Shown: positions 1 to 6,456, counted from the first letter of the stretch. The stretch: 8,185 nt of DNA from an uncultured Planctomycetales bacterium (GCA_937997355.1 CALKTZ010000680.1:1-8185); one strand, 5' to 3'. The notes: generated by a model not told the origin, from the letters alone. A program made the numbers and translations.

Positions 1-15
1 CCTCCCAACTCATCC

Positions 16-36
16 GCCCCCCTCTCGGAGGGGGGC
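16..36 (+). terminator. GC-rich stem-loop, terminator-like, upstream of first GTPase gene
   Basis: Positions 16-24 and 28-36 are perfect 9-bp inverted arms (GCCCCCCTC / GAGGGGGGC) with a 3-nt TCG loop, so the stem would be very stable. A pyrimidine-rich TTCTTTCCTTC stretch starts at 48, about 11 nt after the stem, rather than directly behind it as in a canonical intrinsic terminator. It could end transcription of a gene lying left of the window, or be a structured leader for the GTPase gene at 113. The pairing is seen; the terminator role is inferred. Confidence 0.4.
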
Positions 37-112
37 CACGGGGGGAGTTCTTTCCTTCAAACGCCTTGGCCCGATCACTCTTCCGTAACCCTTGAGGTAG
101 GACAACGCTTCA

Positions 113-1933
113 ATGGATCTGACGGAGTGGTCGAGCCGGGTTGCGGAGCTTGCGCGGTCGATCGCGACGATCGAGCAAGAGTCGAACGCGCTGGGCTTGC
201 CGCCGGTCGAATCGACCGCCTGGCACGCCAACCTGCACCAGAAGCTGCTCCCCCAGCTTGGCGATGATCCCTACCTGATCGTCGCCGTGACGGGGGGGAC
301 GAACATCGGCAAGAGCACGGTCTTCAACCACCTGGTCGGCTTCGCCGCCAGCCGCGCCCATCCCGATGCCACCCAGACCAAGCACCCGGTCTGCATGCTG
401 CCGGCCGGCTTCACCGGGCGGCACAGCCTGGAGCGGGCCTTCCCCGACTTCACCCTCAAGCCCTGGCGCAGCGAGGACGACGCCCTCGCCGAAGGGCCGG
501 CCAACCTCCTGATCCACCGAGAAGACCCGACCGGCAAGCAACCGGCCAACCTCGTGCTGCTCGATACCCCCGACGTCGACGGCGCCCTCCTGGCCAACTG
601 GGATCGCGCCCGCCGCATCTGCCACGCGGCCGACGTGCTGGTCGCGGTCCTCACCGACCAGAAGTACAACGACGCGGCCGTGCGCCGGTTCTTCCGCGAG
701 GCGGCCGAGGCCGATAAGACATTGCTCGTCGTCTTCAACATGGTCGACTGGCCCGACGACCGCCCCCACTGCGCCCGATGGCTCGAAACCTTCCGCGCGG
801 GGACCGGCGCCGCCCCCTCGCATGTCTATGCCGCCCCGCGCGATCGCGCCGCCGCCCGCGAGAACCGGCTCACCTTCCATCCCCTCTCCGAGCAGGCCAC
901 CGACCCTCGCCGCGACCTCTCCGAATTGGATTTCGCCAACATCAAGATCCGTTCGCTCCGGGGCGCCCTGCGCCAGACGGTCGCCCCCGACGAGGGACTC
1001 CCCGCATTTCTCGACCAGGTCGCGGCCAGATGCGCGGAGTACGCCAGGGCCCGCGACTGGGTCCTCAAGGCGGCGCAGGTGCGTGTCGAGGCCCCCGAGC
1101 TGCCGACCAAGGTGGTGATCGACGAGATCTGGAAGTGGCTCGAACCGCGGCGGACTTCATTCGACCGGACGATCCACCAGGGGTATGGTTATCTCACCGG
1201 CGGGATCCGCAAGGTCTGGGGCTCGGCCGGGAAGGTTCTCCCCTGGCTCCCCTGGACGGGCGATCCCGAGAGCTTCGAGCGCGACTTCATCAAGGCCGAG
1301 CGGGCCATGCTCGAAAAGGCCCTCGGCGAGATGTACGAGAAGCTCGATCGGGCGATGGAGGTCGACCCGATCCTCGGCCGGGAGCTGGCCCCGGCCCTCA
1401 CCGGCGAGGAGCGCGCGCGGGCCTATGAGGAACTGTCGCGGCGTCACGAGCAGATGCCCCTCCTGACCGACCATTACCGCCGGTCGGTGGCCGACCGGAT
1501 GGACCGCTTCGCCGCCGAGAATCCGGCGATGGTGAAGGCGGTGCGCTGGAGCCTGGTGGCGACCGCCGTGATCCGCCCGGCGATCACCATCGGCGCCTTC
1601 GGCGCGAGCGAGGTGGCGATTCACACCCTGGTCCATCAGGGGGGGCATCACCTGATCCAGATCGGCGTCGACGCTCTCGCCGGCATCGCCGTGAGCGCGG
1701 GGGTCGATCGCGGCGCGAGCCTCGCCCAGCAAACCTCCCTCGAGAAGCTGCTGAAGGGGCTCATCACCGACTTCTACGAGGAGCGGATCGAGAACCTCAA
1801 GGGGGTGATCCACGACTGCGCCCTCGGCCGCCACCTGGAGCGAATCGACCATCTGGCGGAGATCCCCAATCGCGCGGATTACCGCGACGCCCGCCGGATT
1901 GCCGCCGAGCTTCAACGGGGCCTCGCCTCATGA
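113..1933 (+). CDS. Large P-loop GTPase, dynamin-like candidate (first of tandem pair)
   Basis: A 606-residue GTPase. The G1/P-loop GGTNIGKS spans residues 61-68 after an N-terminal helical stretch of about 50 residues. Candidate G2 threonines are T87/T89. G3 is DTPD (151-154), in which D replaces the usual G of DxxG. G4 is NMVD (209-212), an NKxD motif with Met for Lys. A T-D-Q-K-Y motif (181-185) lies between G3 and G4 and is shared with the next gene product. Residues 300-470 look helical and charged, as expected for a stalk. Residues 476-530 are hydrophobic and glycine-rich and could insert in or lie on the membrane. Length and layout resemble dynamin-like or YfjP-like GTPases rather than small translation GTPases. 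The ATG at 113 has a modest AGGA Shine-Dalgarno sequence at 99-102. A 134-nt structured spacer separates it from a second GTPase on the same strand. GTPase class is confident; dynamin-like function is inference. Confidence 0.85.
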   Translation: MDLTEWSSRVAELARSIATIEQESNALGLPPVESTAWHANLHQKLLPQLGDDPYLIVAVTGGTNIGKSTVFNHLVGFAASRAHPDATQTKHPVCMLPAGFTGRHSLERAFPDFTLKPWRSEDDALAEGPANLLIHREDPTGKQPANLVLLDTPDVDGALLANWDRARRICHAADVLVAVLTDQKYNDAAVRRFFREAAEADKTLLVVFNMVDWPDDRPHCARWLETFRAGTGAAPSHVYAAPRDRAAARENRLTFHPLSEQATDPRRDLSELDFANIKIRSLRGALRQTVAPDEGLPAFLDQVAARCAEYARARDWVLKAAQVRVEAPELPTKVVIDEIWKWLEPRRTSFDRTIHQGYGYLTGGIRKVWGSAGKVLPWLPWTGDPESFERDFIKAERAMLEKALGEMYEKLDRAMEVDPILGRELAPALTGEERARAYEELSRRHEQMPLLTDHYRRSVADRMDRFAAENPAMVKAVRWSLVATAVIRPAITIGAFGASEVAIHTLVHQGGHHLIQIGVDALAGIAVSAGVDRGASLAQQTSLEKLLKGLITDFYEERIENLKGVIHDCALGRHLERIDHLAEIPNRADYRDARRIAAELQRGLAS

Positions 1934-1944
1934 TGTCGTAGGCG

Positions 1945-2041
1945 ATTTGTTTGACGGATTGGTCGCGAAACGACGCAAAAGCCACAAAGAGATCAATTGC
2001 GGTTTCGGCGGGGTCGTGAGACCCTCGCCGAACAAACAAAT
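1945..2041 (+). promoter_or_regulatory. Candidate structured RNA element between the two GTPase genes
   Basis: The spacer can fold into a compact three-way junction. P1 is a perfect 9-bp pairing of ATTTGTTTG (1945-1953) with CAAACAAAT (2033-2041). P2 pairs 1966-1971 with 2002-2007 and 1974-1978 with 1997-2001, 11 bp in all with a 2-nt GA bulge. P3 pairs 2004-2015 with 2020-2032, 12 bp with one bulged T (2025), capped by GTGA, a GNRA-type tetraloop. P2 and the base of P3 compete for 2004-2007, so two alternative folds are possible. P3 ends exactly where the 3' strand of P1 begins, allowing stacking. No T-run follows, so an intrinsic terminator is unlikely. The element ends 12 nt before the Shine-Dalgarno sequence of the second GTPase, which suggests a cis-regulatory leader. 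A palindromic mobile element or DNA operator is an alternative. Complementarity is seen; RNA function is inferred. Confidence 0.4.
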
Positions 2042-2053
2042 ACTGATCGATCA

Positions 2054-2070
2054 GAGGGAGAGCTGATTTG
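2054..2070 (+). promoter_or_regulatory. Shine-Dalgarno and TTG start of second GTPase
   Basis: A purine-rich GAGGGAG (2054-2060) sits 7 nt before the TTG at 2068. The reading frame has an in-frame TGA at 2044-2046 and no other standard start codon between that stop and the TTG, so TTG is the only plausible upstream start. The ATG at 2072 belongs to a different frame. The stop lies inside a perfect 10-bp palindrome, TGATCGATCA (2044-2053), immediately before the ribosome binding site. Confidence 0.7.
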
Positions 2071-3903
2071 AATGCCGCCGATATCCGCGACCGCGAGAAG
2101 CTGCTCGCCGGGTTCGACTCGCTCCACGACGGGCTCGTCGAGTGGTCGGCGCGCGCCCCGTCGTGGCCGCCGTTCGACGAAACTCGGCGGCTCTTCGCGC
2201 GGGTGGAGCCCCGGCTCCGGCTCCCCGAGGCCGACCTCGATCTGCCTCTGGTCGTCGGGTTCCTGGGGGGCTCGGGGACTGGCAAGAGCACGCTGTTCAA
2301 TGCCCTGCTGGGGAGTCGGGTGAGCCGGGCGGGCAAGGAATACCGCCCGATGACTCGAAAGGCGATCATCGCCTGCCACCCCGACGCCGACCTGGAATTC
2401 CTCGGCCTGGGGGCCGACCTGGTGGAGATCCATCGCCTGGCGATCCCGCTCCTCGAACAGATGGTTTTGATCGACTGCCCCGACCCCGACACCCAGGACC
2501 CCGACGAAGGCCCCGGCGGCCTGCTGCACCTGGAGGTGTTGCGGGCGGTGCTCCCCCGCTGCGACGTGATGGTCCACACGGTGACGTCTCAGAAATACAA
2601 GTCGCACGTCGTGGGGCGGGAGCTGCTCAAGAACGCGCCGGGGCGTCATCTCCTGTTCGTGCAGACGCACGCCTCGGTCGACGACGACAACCGGGCCGAC
2701 CTGCGGAAGTATCTCGACTCGCTCGGCCTCAAGGTCCCCGACATCTTCCGGCTCGACGGCCAGGACGCCTTCGCTCGCCAGGAACGGGGAGACGCGCCCG
2801 ACGAGGAGTTCTCGCGGTTCCGCGAGTTGCTGGAGCAGGATCTCGGCCTCCGCGCCCGGCAACGGATCAGGCGGATCAACCTGGTCGGGCTGTATGCCTG
2901 GTTCCTCGAAACGGCCCGGCAGACGATTGATGCCCGGCTCCCCGATGTCGCCCGGCTCGAAGCGACGATCGCCGAGCAGCGATCCTATCTGCTGGGGAAG
3001 GTCCGGGCGCATGTCTCGGAGCGGGCGCGGTCGAATCGCCGGCTCTGGCGGGCGCGGGTGCTCCGGCAGTTGACGTTGTCCTGGGGGGCCGGTCCCCTCG
3101 CGGGGCTGCTCGGGCTCTGGGCGGCGGGGGGGGCGTTGGTCCGTTCGTTGATCATGCTCCGCGCGCGGACCCCCGCGCAGGCATTGGTCGCGGCAACCGT
3201 CGCCGGGGGATTGCTGGTCAACGAGAAGGTGAAGGCGCGCCAGGCCGCCACCTCCTGGATGGCCGAGGCCGACCTGGGGATCACCGACGGCGACCTCGCC
3301 CGGGCGCGCGGGATCGTCCGGGGGGATCTGGGGCCGGCCCAGATCGGCATGGAATCGGCCTCCGGGGCCGGCGCGGGGGTCGGCGATCCCACCCCGGCCG
3401 AGCTTGCCGAGATGGCCCAGGAGGTGTTCCAGCGGCTGGAATCCGACGTGACGGCCGAGGTCGAGCAACGCGTGGCGCGATGGGCGGGGCCCGGCGTCCA
3501 CTGGCTGTTCGAGGCCGCGTTCTGCCTACTGCCGGGGTTCCTGCTTTTCCACATGGCCCGGAACTTCTTTTATGAGCATCTCTGGCTCAAGCAACCCCTG
3601 CTCGACTTCAATTTCCTCATTTATGCCGTGTTCTGGTGTACGCTCTGGGGGGTGGCGCTGGGGGCCTTGATCCTCAATCGGCTCAATCGCGGGCTGGACC
3701 GTCGCATCGAGGGGTTCGTGTCGTCCCTCTCCTCCGACACGATTTTCGGCCCCCTCTTCGCCGATCCCTTGAACCGTTGCGAGGCCGTCCGCCGGCATGC
3801 CGAGGCCCTGCGCAGGCACGAGGCGGAACTCGCCCGCCTGCGGGCCGAGGTGGGGGAAGTGGCCGAGCTCGGCCTCGGCTCGCTCAAGGCCCCGGAGGCA
3901 TGA
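2068..3903 (+). CDS. Membrane-anchored P-loop GTPase, dynamin-like candidate (second of tandem pair)
   Basis: A 611-residue GTPase, likely anchored in the inner membrane. The P-loop GGSGTGKS covers residues 67-74, followed by STLFNALLGS as in Era/dynamin-type G domains. A G2 threonine is probably T96. G3 is DCPD (136-139). A T-S-Q-K-Y motif (173-177) matches T-D-Q-K-Y in the preceding gene product. The G4 position, aligned by the preceding hydrophobic strand, reads THAS (200-203), so the guanine-reading Asp is missing. Hydrophobic segments at about 338-365, 370-385, 478-498 and 514-538 look membrane-spanning, with a basic region (318-331) before the first. The C-terminus (575-598) is a charged heptad-like helix, a possible coiled coil. 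Translation starts at TTG, supported by a good Shine-Dalgarno sequence and an upstream in-frame stop. The gene ends 5 nt from the converging toxin gene, leaving no room for a separate terminator. Membrane remodelling with the upstream paralogue is inference. Confidence 0.85.
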   Translation: MNAADIRDREKLLAGFDSLHDGLVEWSARAPSWPPFDETRRLFARVEPRLRLPEADLDLPLVVGFLGGSGTGKSTLFNALLGSRVSRAGKEYRPMTRKAIIACHPDADLEFLGLGADLVEIHRLAIPLLEQMVLIDCPDPDTQDPDEGPGGLLHLEVLRAVLPRCDVMVHTVTSQKYKSHVVGRELLKNAPGRHLLFVQTHASVDDDNRADLRKYLDSLGLKVPDIFRLDGQDAFARQERGDAPDEEFSRFRELLEQDLGLRARQRIRRINLVGLYAWFLETARQTIDARLPDVARLEATIAEQRSYLLGKVRAHVSERARSNRRLWRARVLRQLTLSWGAGPLAGLLGLWAAGGALVRSLIMLRARTPAQALVAATVAGGLLVNEKVKARQAATSWMAEADLGITDGDLARARGIVRGDLGPAQIGMESASGAGAGVGDPTPAELAEMAQEVFQRLESDVTAEVEQRVARWAGPGVHWLFEAAFCLLPGFLLFHMARNFFYEHLWLKQPLLDFNFLIYAVFWCTLWGVALGALILNRLNRGLDRRIEGFVSSLSSDTIFGPLFADPLNRCEAVRRHAEALRRHEAELARLRAEVGEVAELGLGSLKAPEA

Positions 3904-3908
3904 GAGGT

Positions 3909-4364
3909 TCATAAAACCGCGAAGAGGGGAACACCAACGGCCTTGGCGGCGGTTTTCAGCTTGTCGTCGAGCGTGGCCAGCGGTAATCCGAGCCGCATCG
4001 CCAATTCCAGGTAGGATGCGTCGTAGGCTGAGAGTTGGTGGTTGCGGGCAAGGCTCAGGGTGTTGCCAAAGGCGTGGATTCTGGTTTCGGCATCGACGGT
4101 AATCGGCAGGGCGGACAGGAAGCCGAGCCAGGCGACGGTGTTGGCCTGGGTCGAGCGTTTGCGACGTTCTCCCACCAGGAGCGTGTTGGCCACTTCGAGG
4201 TGCCAGAGATAGGGCACGAAGGCTTGCGTGGTTGTCAACGCATCAAGAACCGCCTGCGAATATTCATCTCTCTCGTCGGGGAAACACCAGGCAATCGAGA
4301 TGGAACTGTCGATGACCACCCCGTTTTTCGATGGCCTGGCTGAGCCCTTCTTTTTCTTGCTCAA
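3909..4364 (-). CDS. vapC: PIN-domain toxin (VapC-like ribonuclease)
   Basis: A 151-residue PIN-domain protein, probably the Mg2+-dependent ribonuclease toxin of a type II toxin-antitoxin pair. Acidic active-site candidates are D19 (in VVIDSSISIAW), E57 (in HLEVANTL), D115 (in LSAYDASYLELA) and D133 (in LATLDDKL), in the canonical PIN order and spacing. The start is taken as the TTG at 4364. It overlaps the antitoxin stop as TTGA and has GGAGG 7 nt upstream inside the antitoxin gene. A longer form from 4436 is possible but would extend far into the antitoxin gene. The N-terminus (SKKKKGSARPSK) is an unusual basic tail before the first beta strand. Overlap with the antitoxin implies translational coupling, so toxin is made only after antitoxin. 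PIN toxins of this type usually cut tRNA or rRNA; the target here cannot be read from the sequence. Confidence 0.88.
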   Translation of the reverse strand: MSKKKKGSARPSKNGVVIDSSISIAWCFPDERDEYSQAVLDALTTTQAFVPYLWHLEVANTLLVGERRKRSTQANTVAWLGFLSALPITVDAETRIHAFGNTLSLARNHQLSAYDASYLELAMRLGLPLATLDDKLKTAAKAVGVPLFAVL

Positions 4365-4615
4365 GGCCGTCCCTCCTCGATCATCTCCTTGATTTCGCGT
4401 GTCGTGAGGGGGCCTCGCTTGCGAGCCTCTTCCCAACTGTAGGCCCGGAACTCGGCGATGATCGCGGAAACGTCGCGCTCGGCCGTCGTCCGCGCCGGCG
4501 AGAGGACGGCGATCGGCTTGCCGCGTTTGGTGATTGTGATCGTGGTCCCCTTTTCGACTTCGCTGAGAAGCTGGGGTAGATGCGTCTTGGCTTCATAGCT
4601 GCCGACGGATTTCAT
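4361..4615 (-). CDS. Phd/YefM-family antitoxin
   Basis: An 84-residue antitoxin. The N-terminal half (residues 1-40) reads as a Phd/YefM domain: S-Y-E-A-K at 6-10, L-P-Q-L-L-S-E-V-E-K-G at 13-23, then I-T-I-T-K-R-G-K-P-I-A-V-L at 26-38. In this family the domain dimerises and binds the operon's own promoter. The C-terminal half (45-84) is charged, probably disordered until it wraps and blocks the PIN toxin. The ATG at 4615 is chosen because it starts exactly at the domain boundary and has GGAGG at 4625-4629, 9 nt upstream. The frame stays open to a start at 4819, but that extension has no domain-like character. It is the first gene of the two-gene - strand operon, overlapping the toxin start by 4 nt, and is likely autoregulated by antitoxin and toxin-antitoxin complex. 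Confidence 0.88.
   Translation of the reverse strand: MKSVGSYEAKTHLPQLLSEVEKGTTITITKRGKPIAVLSPARTTAERDVSAIIAEFRAYSWEEARKRGPLTTREIKEMIEEGRP
4371..4376 (-). promoter_or_regulatory. Shine-Dalgarno for toxin TTG start, inside the antitoxin gene
   Basis: Read on the - strand, GGAGGG (4376 down to 4371) precedes the TTG start at 4364. The core GGAGG is 7 nt from the start, near the ideal distance. It is embedded in the last codons of the antitoxin gene (encoding E-E-G-R-P). This site decides the toxin start in favour of the short 151-residue form. Confidence 0.6.
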
Positions 4616-4658
4616 TGAGGATCGCCTCCATTCAAACCTGATCTGGTCGATTGCACCT

Positions 4659-4687
4659 AGTCTAGTGGGAACCACCTCCGTTGCGAA
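4659..4687 (-). promoter_or_regulatory. Candidate promoter/operator of the toxin-antitoxin operon
   Basis: On the - strand, TTCGCA (4687-4682) and TAGACT (4664-4659) are spaced by 17 nt, each matching the sigma-70 hexamers at 4 of 6 positions. The -10 overlaps a small dyad, CTAG-T-CTAG (4657-4665), a plausible operator half-site pair for a Phd-type autorepressor. It lies about 45 nt upstream of the antitoxin ATG. Such matches are common by chance, so confidence is low. Confidence 0.25.
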
Positions 4688-4846
4688 GCCGGTTGTTCGT
4701 CGAGGTCTCCCGACCGGACCCCGCCCCGGATAGGAACTGTTTCTCGACGATCGGGGCTGGTAGTCTTTCGGTGTATCGCCCGGTCGAGCCGGCTGGGCCG
4801 TGATCGGCAAGTTCACCAATCAACAACACCCGTGGGATTCATCATT

Positions 4847-5887
4847 GTGAAAAAGCGATCGATCTCTCTCGCGTTCGCCTGCGCTCTCGGGCTTTCGCTG
4901 CCGGTTCTCGCCGCGGACAACGCCGATACCAACACCGCCCCGGTGCGGATGGGTTGCGGCGTGATGACCTTCGACACGGTTCCAGGCTGGGGGCTCTCCC
5001 CCGACGGGAAGTCGGCCATCGGCCCTTGCCACGGCGGGGTCGCCGTCGGCAAGGATGGGAGCATCTACACCAGCTCCCACGCCGGGGTCTTCGTCTTCTC
5101 CCCCGAAGGCAAGGTGATCCGCAGCTTCCTCGGCGACAAGTATTCCGACATGCACGACATCAAGATCCGCGACGAGGCCGGGGAAGAGTTCCTCTATGGC
5201 GCCCGCAACAACAACGCCGAGGGGGTGAAGCTCAACGCCAAGACCGGCGACATCGTGCTGAAGCTCCCGTTCCCCGAGGAATCGGGCCTGAAGCTGAAGA
5301 AGTTCAACCCCACGGCGATCACCGTCGGCCCCGACGGCGACATCTACCTGGCCGACGGCTACGCCAGCGATCACATCTTCCGGTTCGACAAGAACGGCAA
5401 GTATCGCTCGCACTTCGGCACCAAGGGGAACGGCCTCAAGGAGTTCAACACGGCGCACGGGATGACGCTCGACACCCGCTACAATCCTCCTCGCCTGCTG
5501 ATCTGCGACCGGAACCATCAGCCCAAGGGGCGCCTGCTCCATTACAGCCTCGATGGGGAGTTCATCGAGGAGGTGGTGACGGGGCTCGGCATGCCGACCT
5601 CCGCCTCGGTCCAGGGGGACTACGTCTCGGTGCCCGACCTGCACGGCCGCCTCGTCATCCTGGATAAGAGCAACACGATCAGGGCGGTCCTCGGCTTCAA
5701 TGCCGACCCGGCCAAGCGGGTGAACTACAACGTCCCGCAGAACGAATGGATCGAGGGGATCTTCAGCGGCACACACGGCTCCGCCTGGGATAAGGAGGGG
5801 AACCTCTATATCCAGGACTGGAACGTGTCGGGCCGGATCATGAAGCTCGTCCGCGCCCTCCTCCAGCAAAAGCCCCGCGAGAGCTGA
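4847..5887 (+). CDS. Exported six-bladed beta-propeller (NHL-type) protein
   Basis: A protein of 346 residues from the GTG at 4847. Residues 1-22 form a Sec signal peptide: KKR, then a hydrophobic core, then V-L-A, with cleavage likely after A22 or A23. It is therefore probably periplasmic or secreted. The rest reads as about six NHL/propeller blades, each with a G-x-D-G-x-I/L-Y type turn: around 62-98, 102-140, 154-190, 203-243, 250-283 and 308-335. Examples are V-G-P-D-G-D-I-Y-L-A-D (160-170) and D-K-E-G-N-L-Y-I-Q-D-W (315-325). Several blades open with a His (H62, H103, H204, H310), which in peptidylglycine-lyase-like propellers would face the central channel. An in-frame GTG at 4832 gives 5 extra residues; the 4847 start puts KKR at the very N-terminus, as expected for a signal peptide. 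No strong Shine-Dalgarno sequence precedes either start. The substrate is unknown. It is divergent from the antitoxin and appears monocistronic. Confidence 0.8.
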   Translation: MKKRSISLAFACALGLSLPVLAADNADTNTAPVRMGCGVMTFDTVPGWGLSPDGKSAIGPCHGGVAVGKDGSIYTSSHAGVFVFSPEGKVIRSFLGDKYSDMHDIKIRDEAGEEFLYGARNNNAEGVKLNAKTGDIVLKLPFPEESGLKLKKFNPTAITVGPDGDIYLADGYASDHIFRFDKNGKYRSHFGTKGNGLKEFNTAHGMTLDTRYNPPRLLICDRNHQPKGRLLHYSLDGEFIEEVVTGLGMPTSASVQGDYVSVPDLHGRLVILDKSNTIRAVLGFNADPAKRVNYNVPQNEWIEGIFSGTHGSAWDKEGNLYIQDWNVSGRIMKLVRALLQQKPRES

Positions 5888-6430
5888 TCGATCGCGATGC
5901 CAACCCGGCCCCGGAAGAGACCTCCGGACATTCCGCCGAGACTCAGCGCGGTCGACGGCCCGCGCCGAGGGCGGATGCCACGGAGGCTCTCCATGGGCCA
6001 AGCTTCCTCATCAGGAGCGTCATCCAAAGCATCGATAGCGGCATTCACTCATCCCCGGGTGATTCACACTCTCCGCACGCATTGTTCGCTCCGGCGAATA
6101 TCCCTTCTTCTCGGCAGATTCCGATGAACCCGGCATAAGTTTCGTATGAAGTTTTTCGCCGAGGCAGCGGCCGAGCGATCGACCATCGGATATCCCTGAG
6201 CTTGTTCGGCGAAGGGCTATCGACCCGTCGCATCCATCGACCGCGAGGTCTCCAGGTCTTCGCCCCCGTTTTTCGACGGGCTGTGCCTCCATCTCATCCC
6301 GATCTCGAAGCATGTCCTAGGGTTTGGTCGAGCGGGCGGGGGGCGTGATCGGCTCGATTTGACTTCCCCCCCTATATCATTGATTCAGCTGGGCCGAACG
6401 GGGTCCGGGGGTGGACCTCTGAAAACGGGA

Positions 6431-6456
6431 TGAACCCGGATCGGTTGTGAATCGTA
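6431..6456 (+). promoter_or_regulatory. ECF-sigma-like promoter candidate for lon
   Basis: TGAACC (6431-6436) and CGTA (6453-6456) are separated by exactly 16 nt. This matches the Bacillus SigW-type ECF consensus (TGAAAC-N16-CGTA) at all but one position, and ECF -35 elements generally contain GAAC. The start of transcription would fall near 6463, giving a 5' leader of about 117 nt before the lon ATG. Planctomycetes are rich in ECF sigma factors, so stress-type control of lon is plausible, but the call rests on one motif match. Confidence 0.35.

Noticed and set aside
110..880. Long open frame on the - strand opposite the first GTPase gene
   Set aside because: It is antisense to a gene with clear GTPase motifs, is rich in Gly, Val, Arg and Glu as expected from the GC-rich opposite strand, and shows no domain.
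1993..3501. 502-codon open frame on the - strand opposite the second GTPase gene
   Set aside because: Length is explained by high GC content and few stop codons. Its composition (Pro, Arg, Gly, Gln rich) and lack of motifs argue against a gene, while the + strand frame has a P-loop and membrane segments.
4616..4819. N-terminal extension of the antitoxin to a start at 4819
   Set aside because: The 68 extra residues have no domain character; the Phd/YefM domain begins exactly at the ATG at 4615, which has a good Shine-Dalgarno sequence.
4857..4864. GATCGATC palindromes recurring at 2045-2052, 4857-4864 and 5885-5892 as a repeat family
   Set aside because: Eight-base GATC-rich palindromes are frequent in this sequence by composition, flanks do not match, and no regular spacing is seen.
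4820..6001. 393-codon open frame on the - strand opposite the propeller gene
   Set aside because: The + strand protein has a signal peptide and repeated propeller blades; the antisense product has none of these and only shadow-like Val/Gly/Asp composition.
5897..6127. 76-codon open frame on the + strand after the propeller gene
   Set aside because: Arg/Pro/Ser-rich product with no domain and no ribosome binding site, in a region that becomes AT-rich.
6020..6313. 97-codon open frame on the - strand in the intergenic region
   Set aside because: No Shine-Dalgarno sequence, no recognisable domain, and codon positions do not look like those of the neighbouring genes. It cannot be excluded as a small orphan gene but is not supported.
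6359..6380. TTGACT followed by TATATC/TATCAT as a sigma-70 promoter for lon
   Set aside because: The two boxes are only about 8-10 nt apart, far below the 16-18 nt needed.
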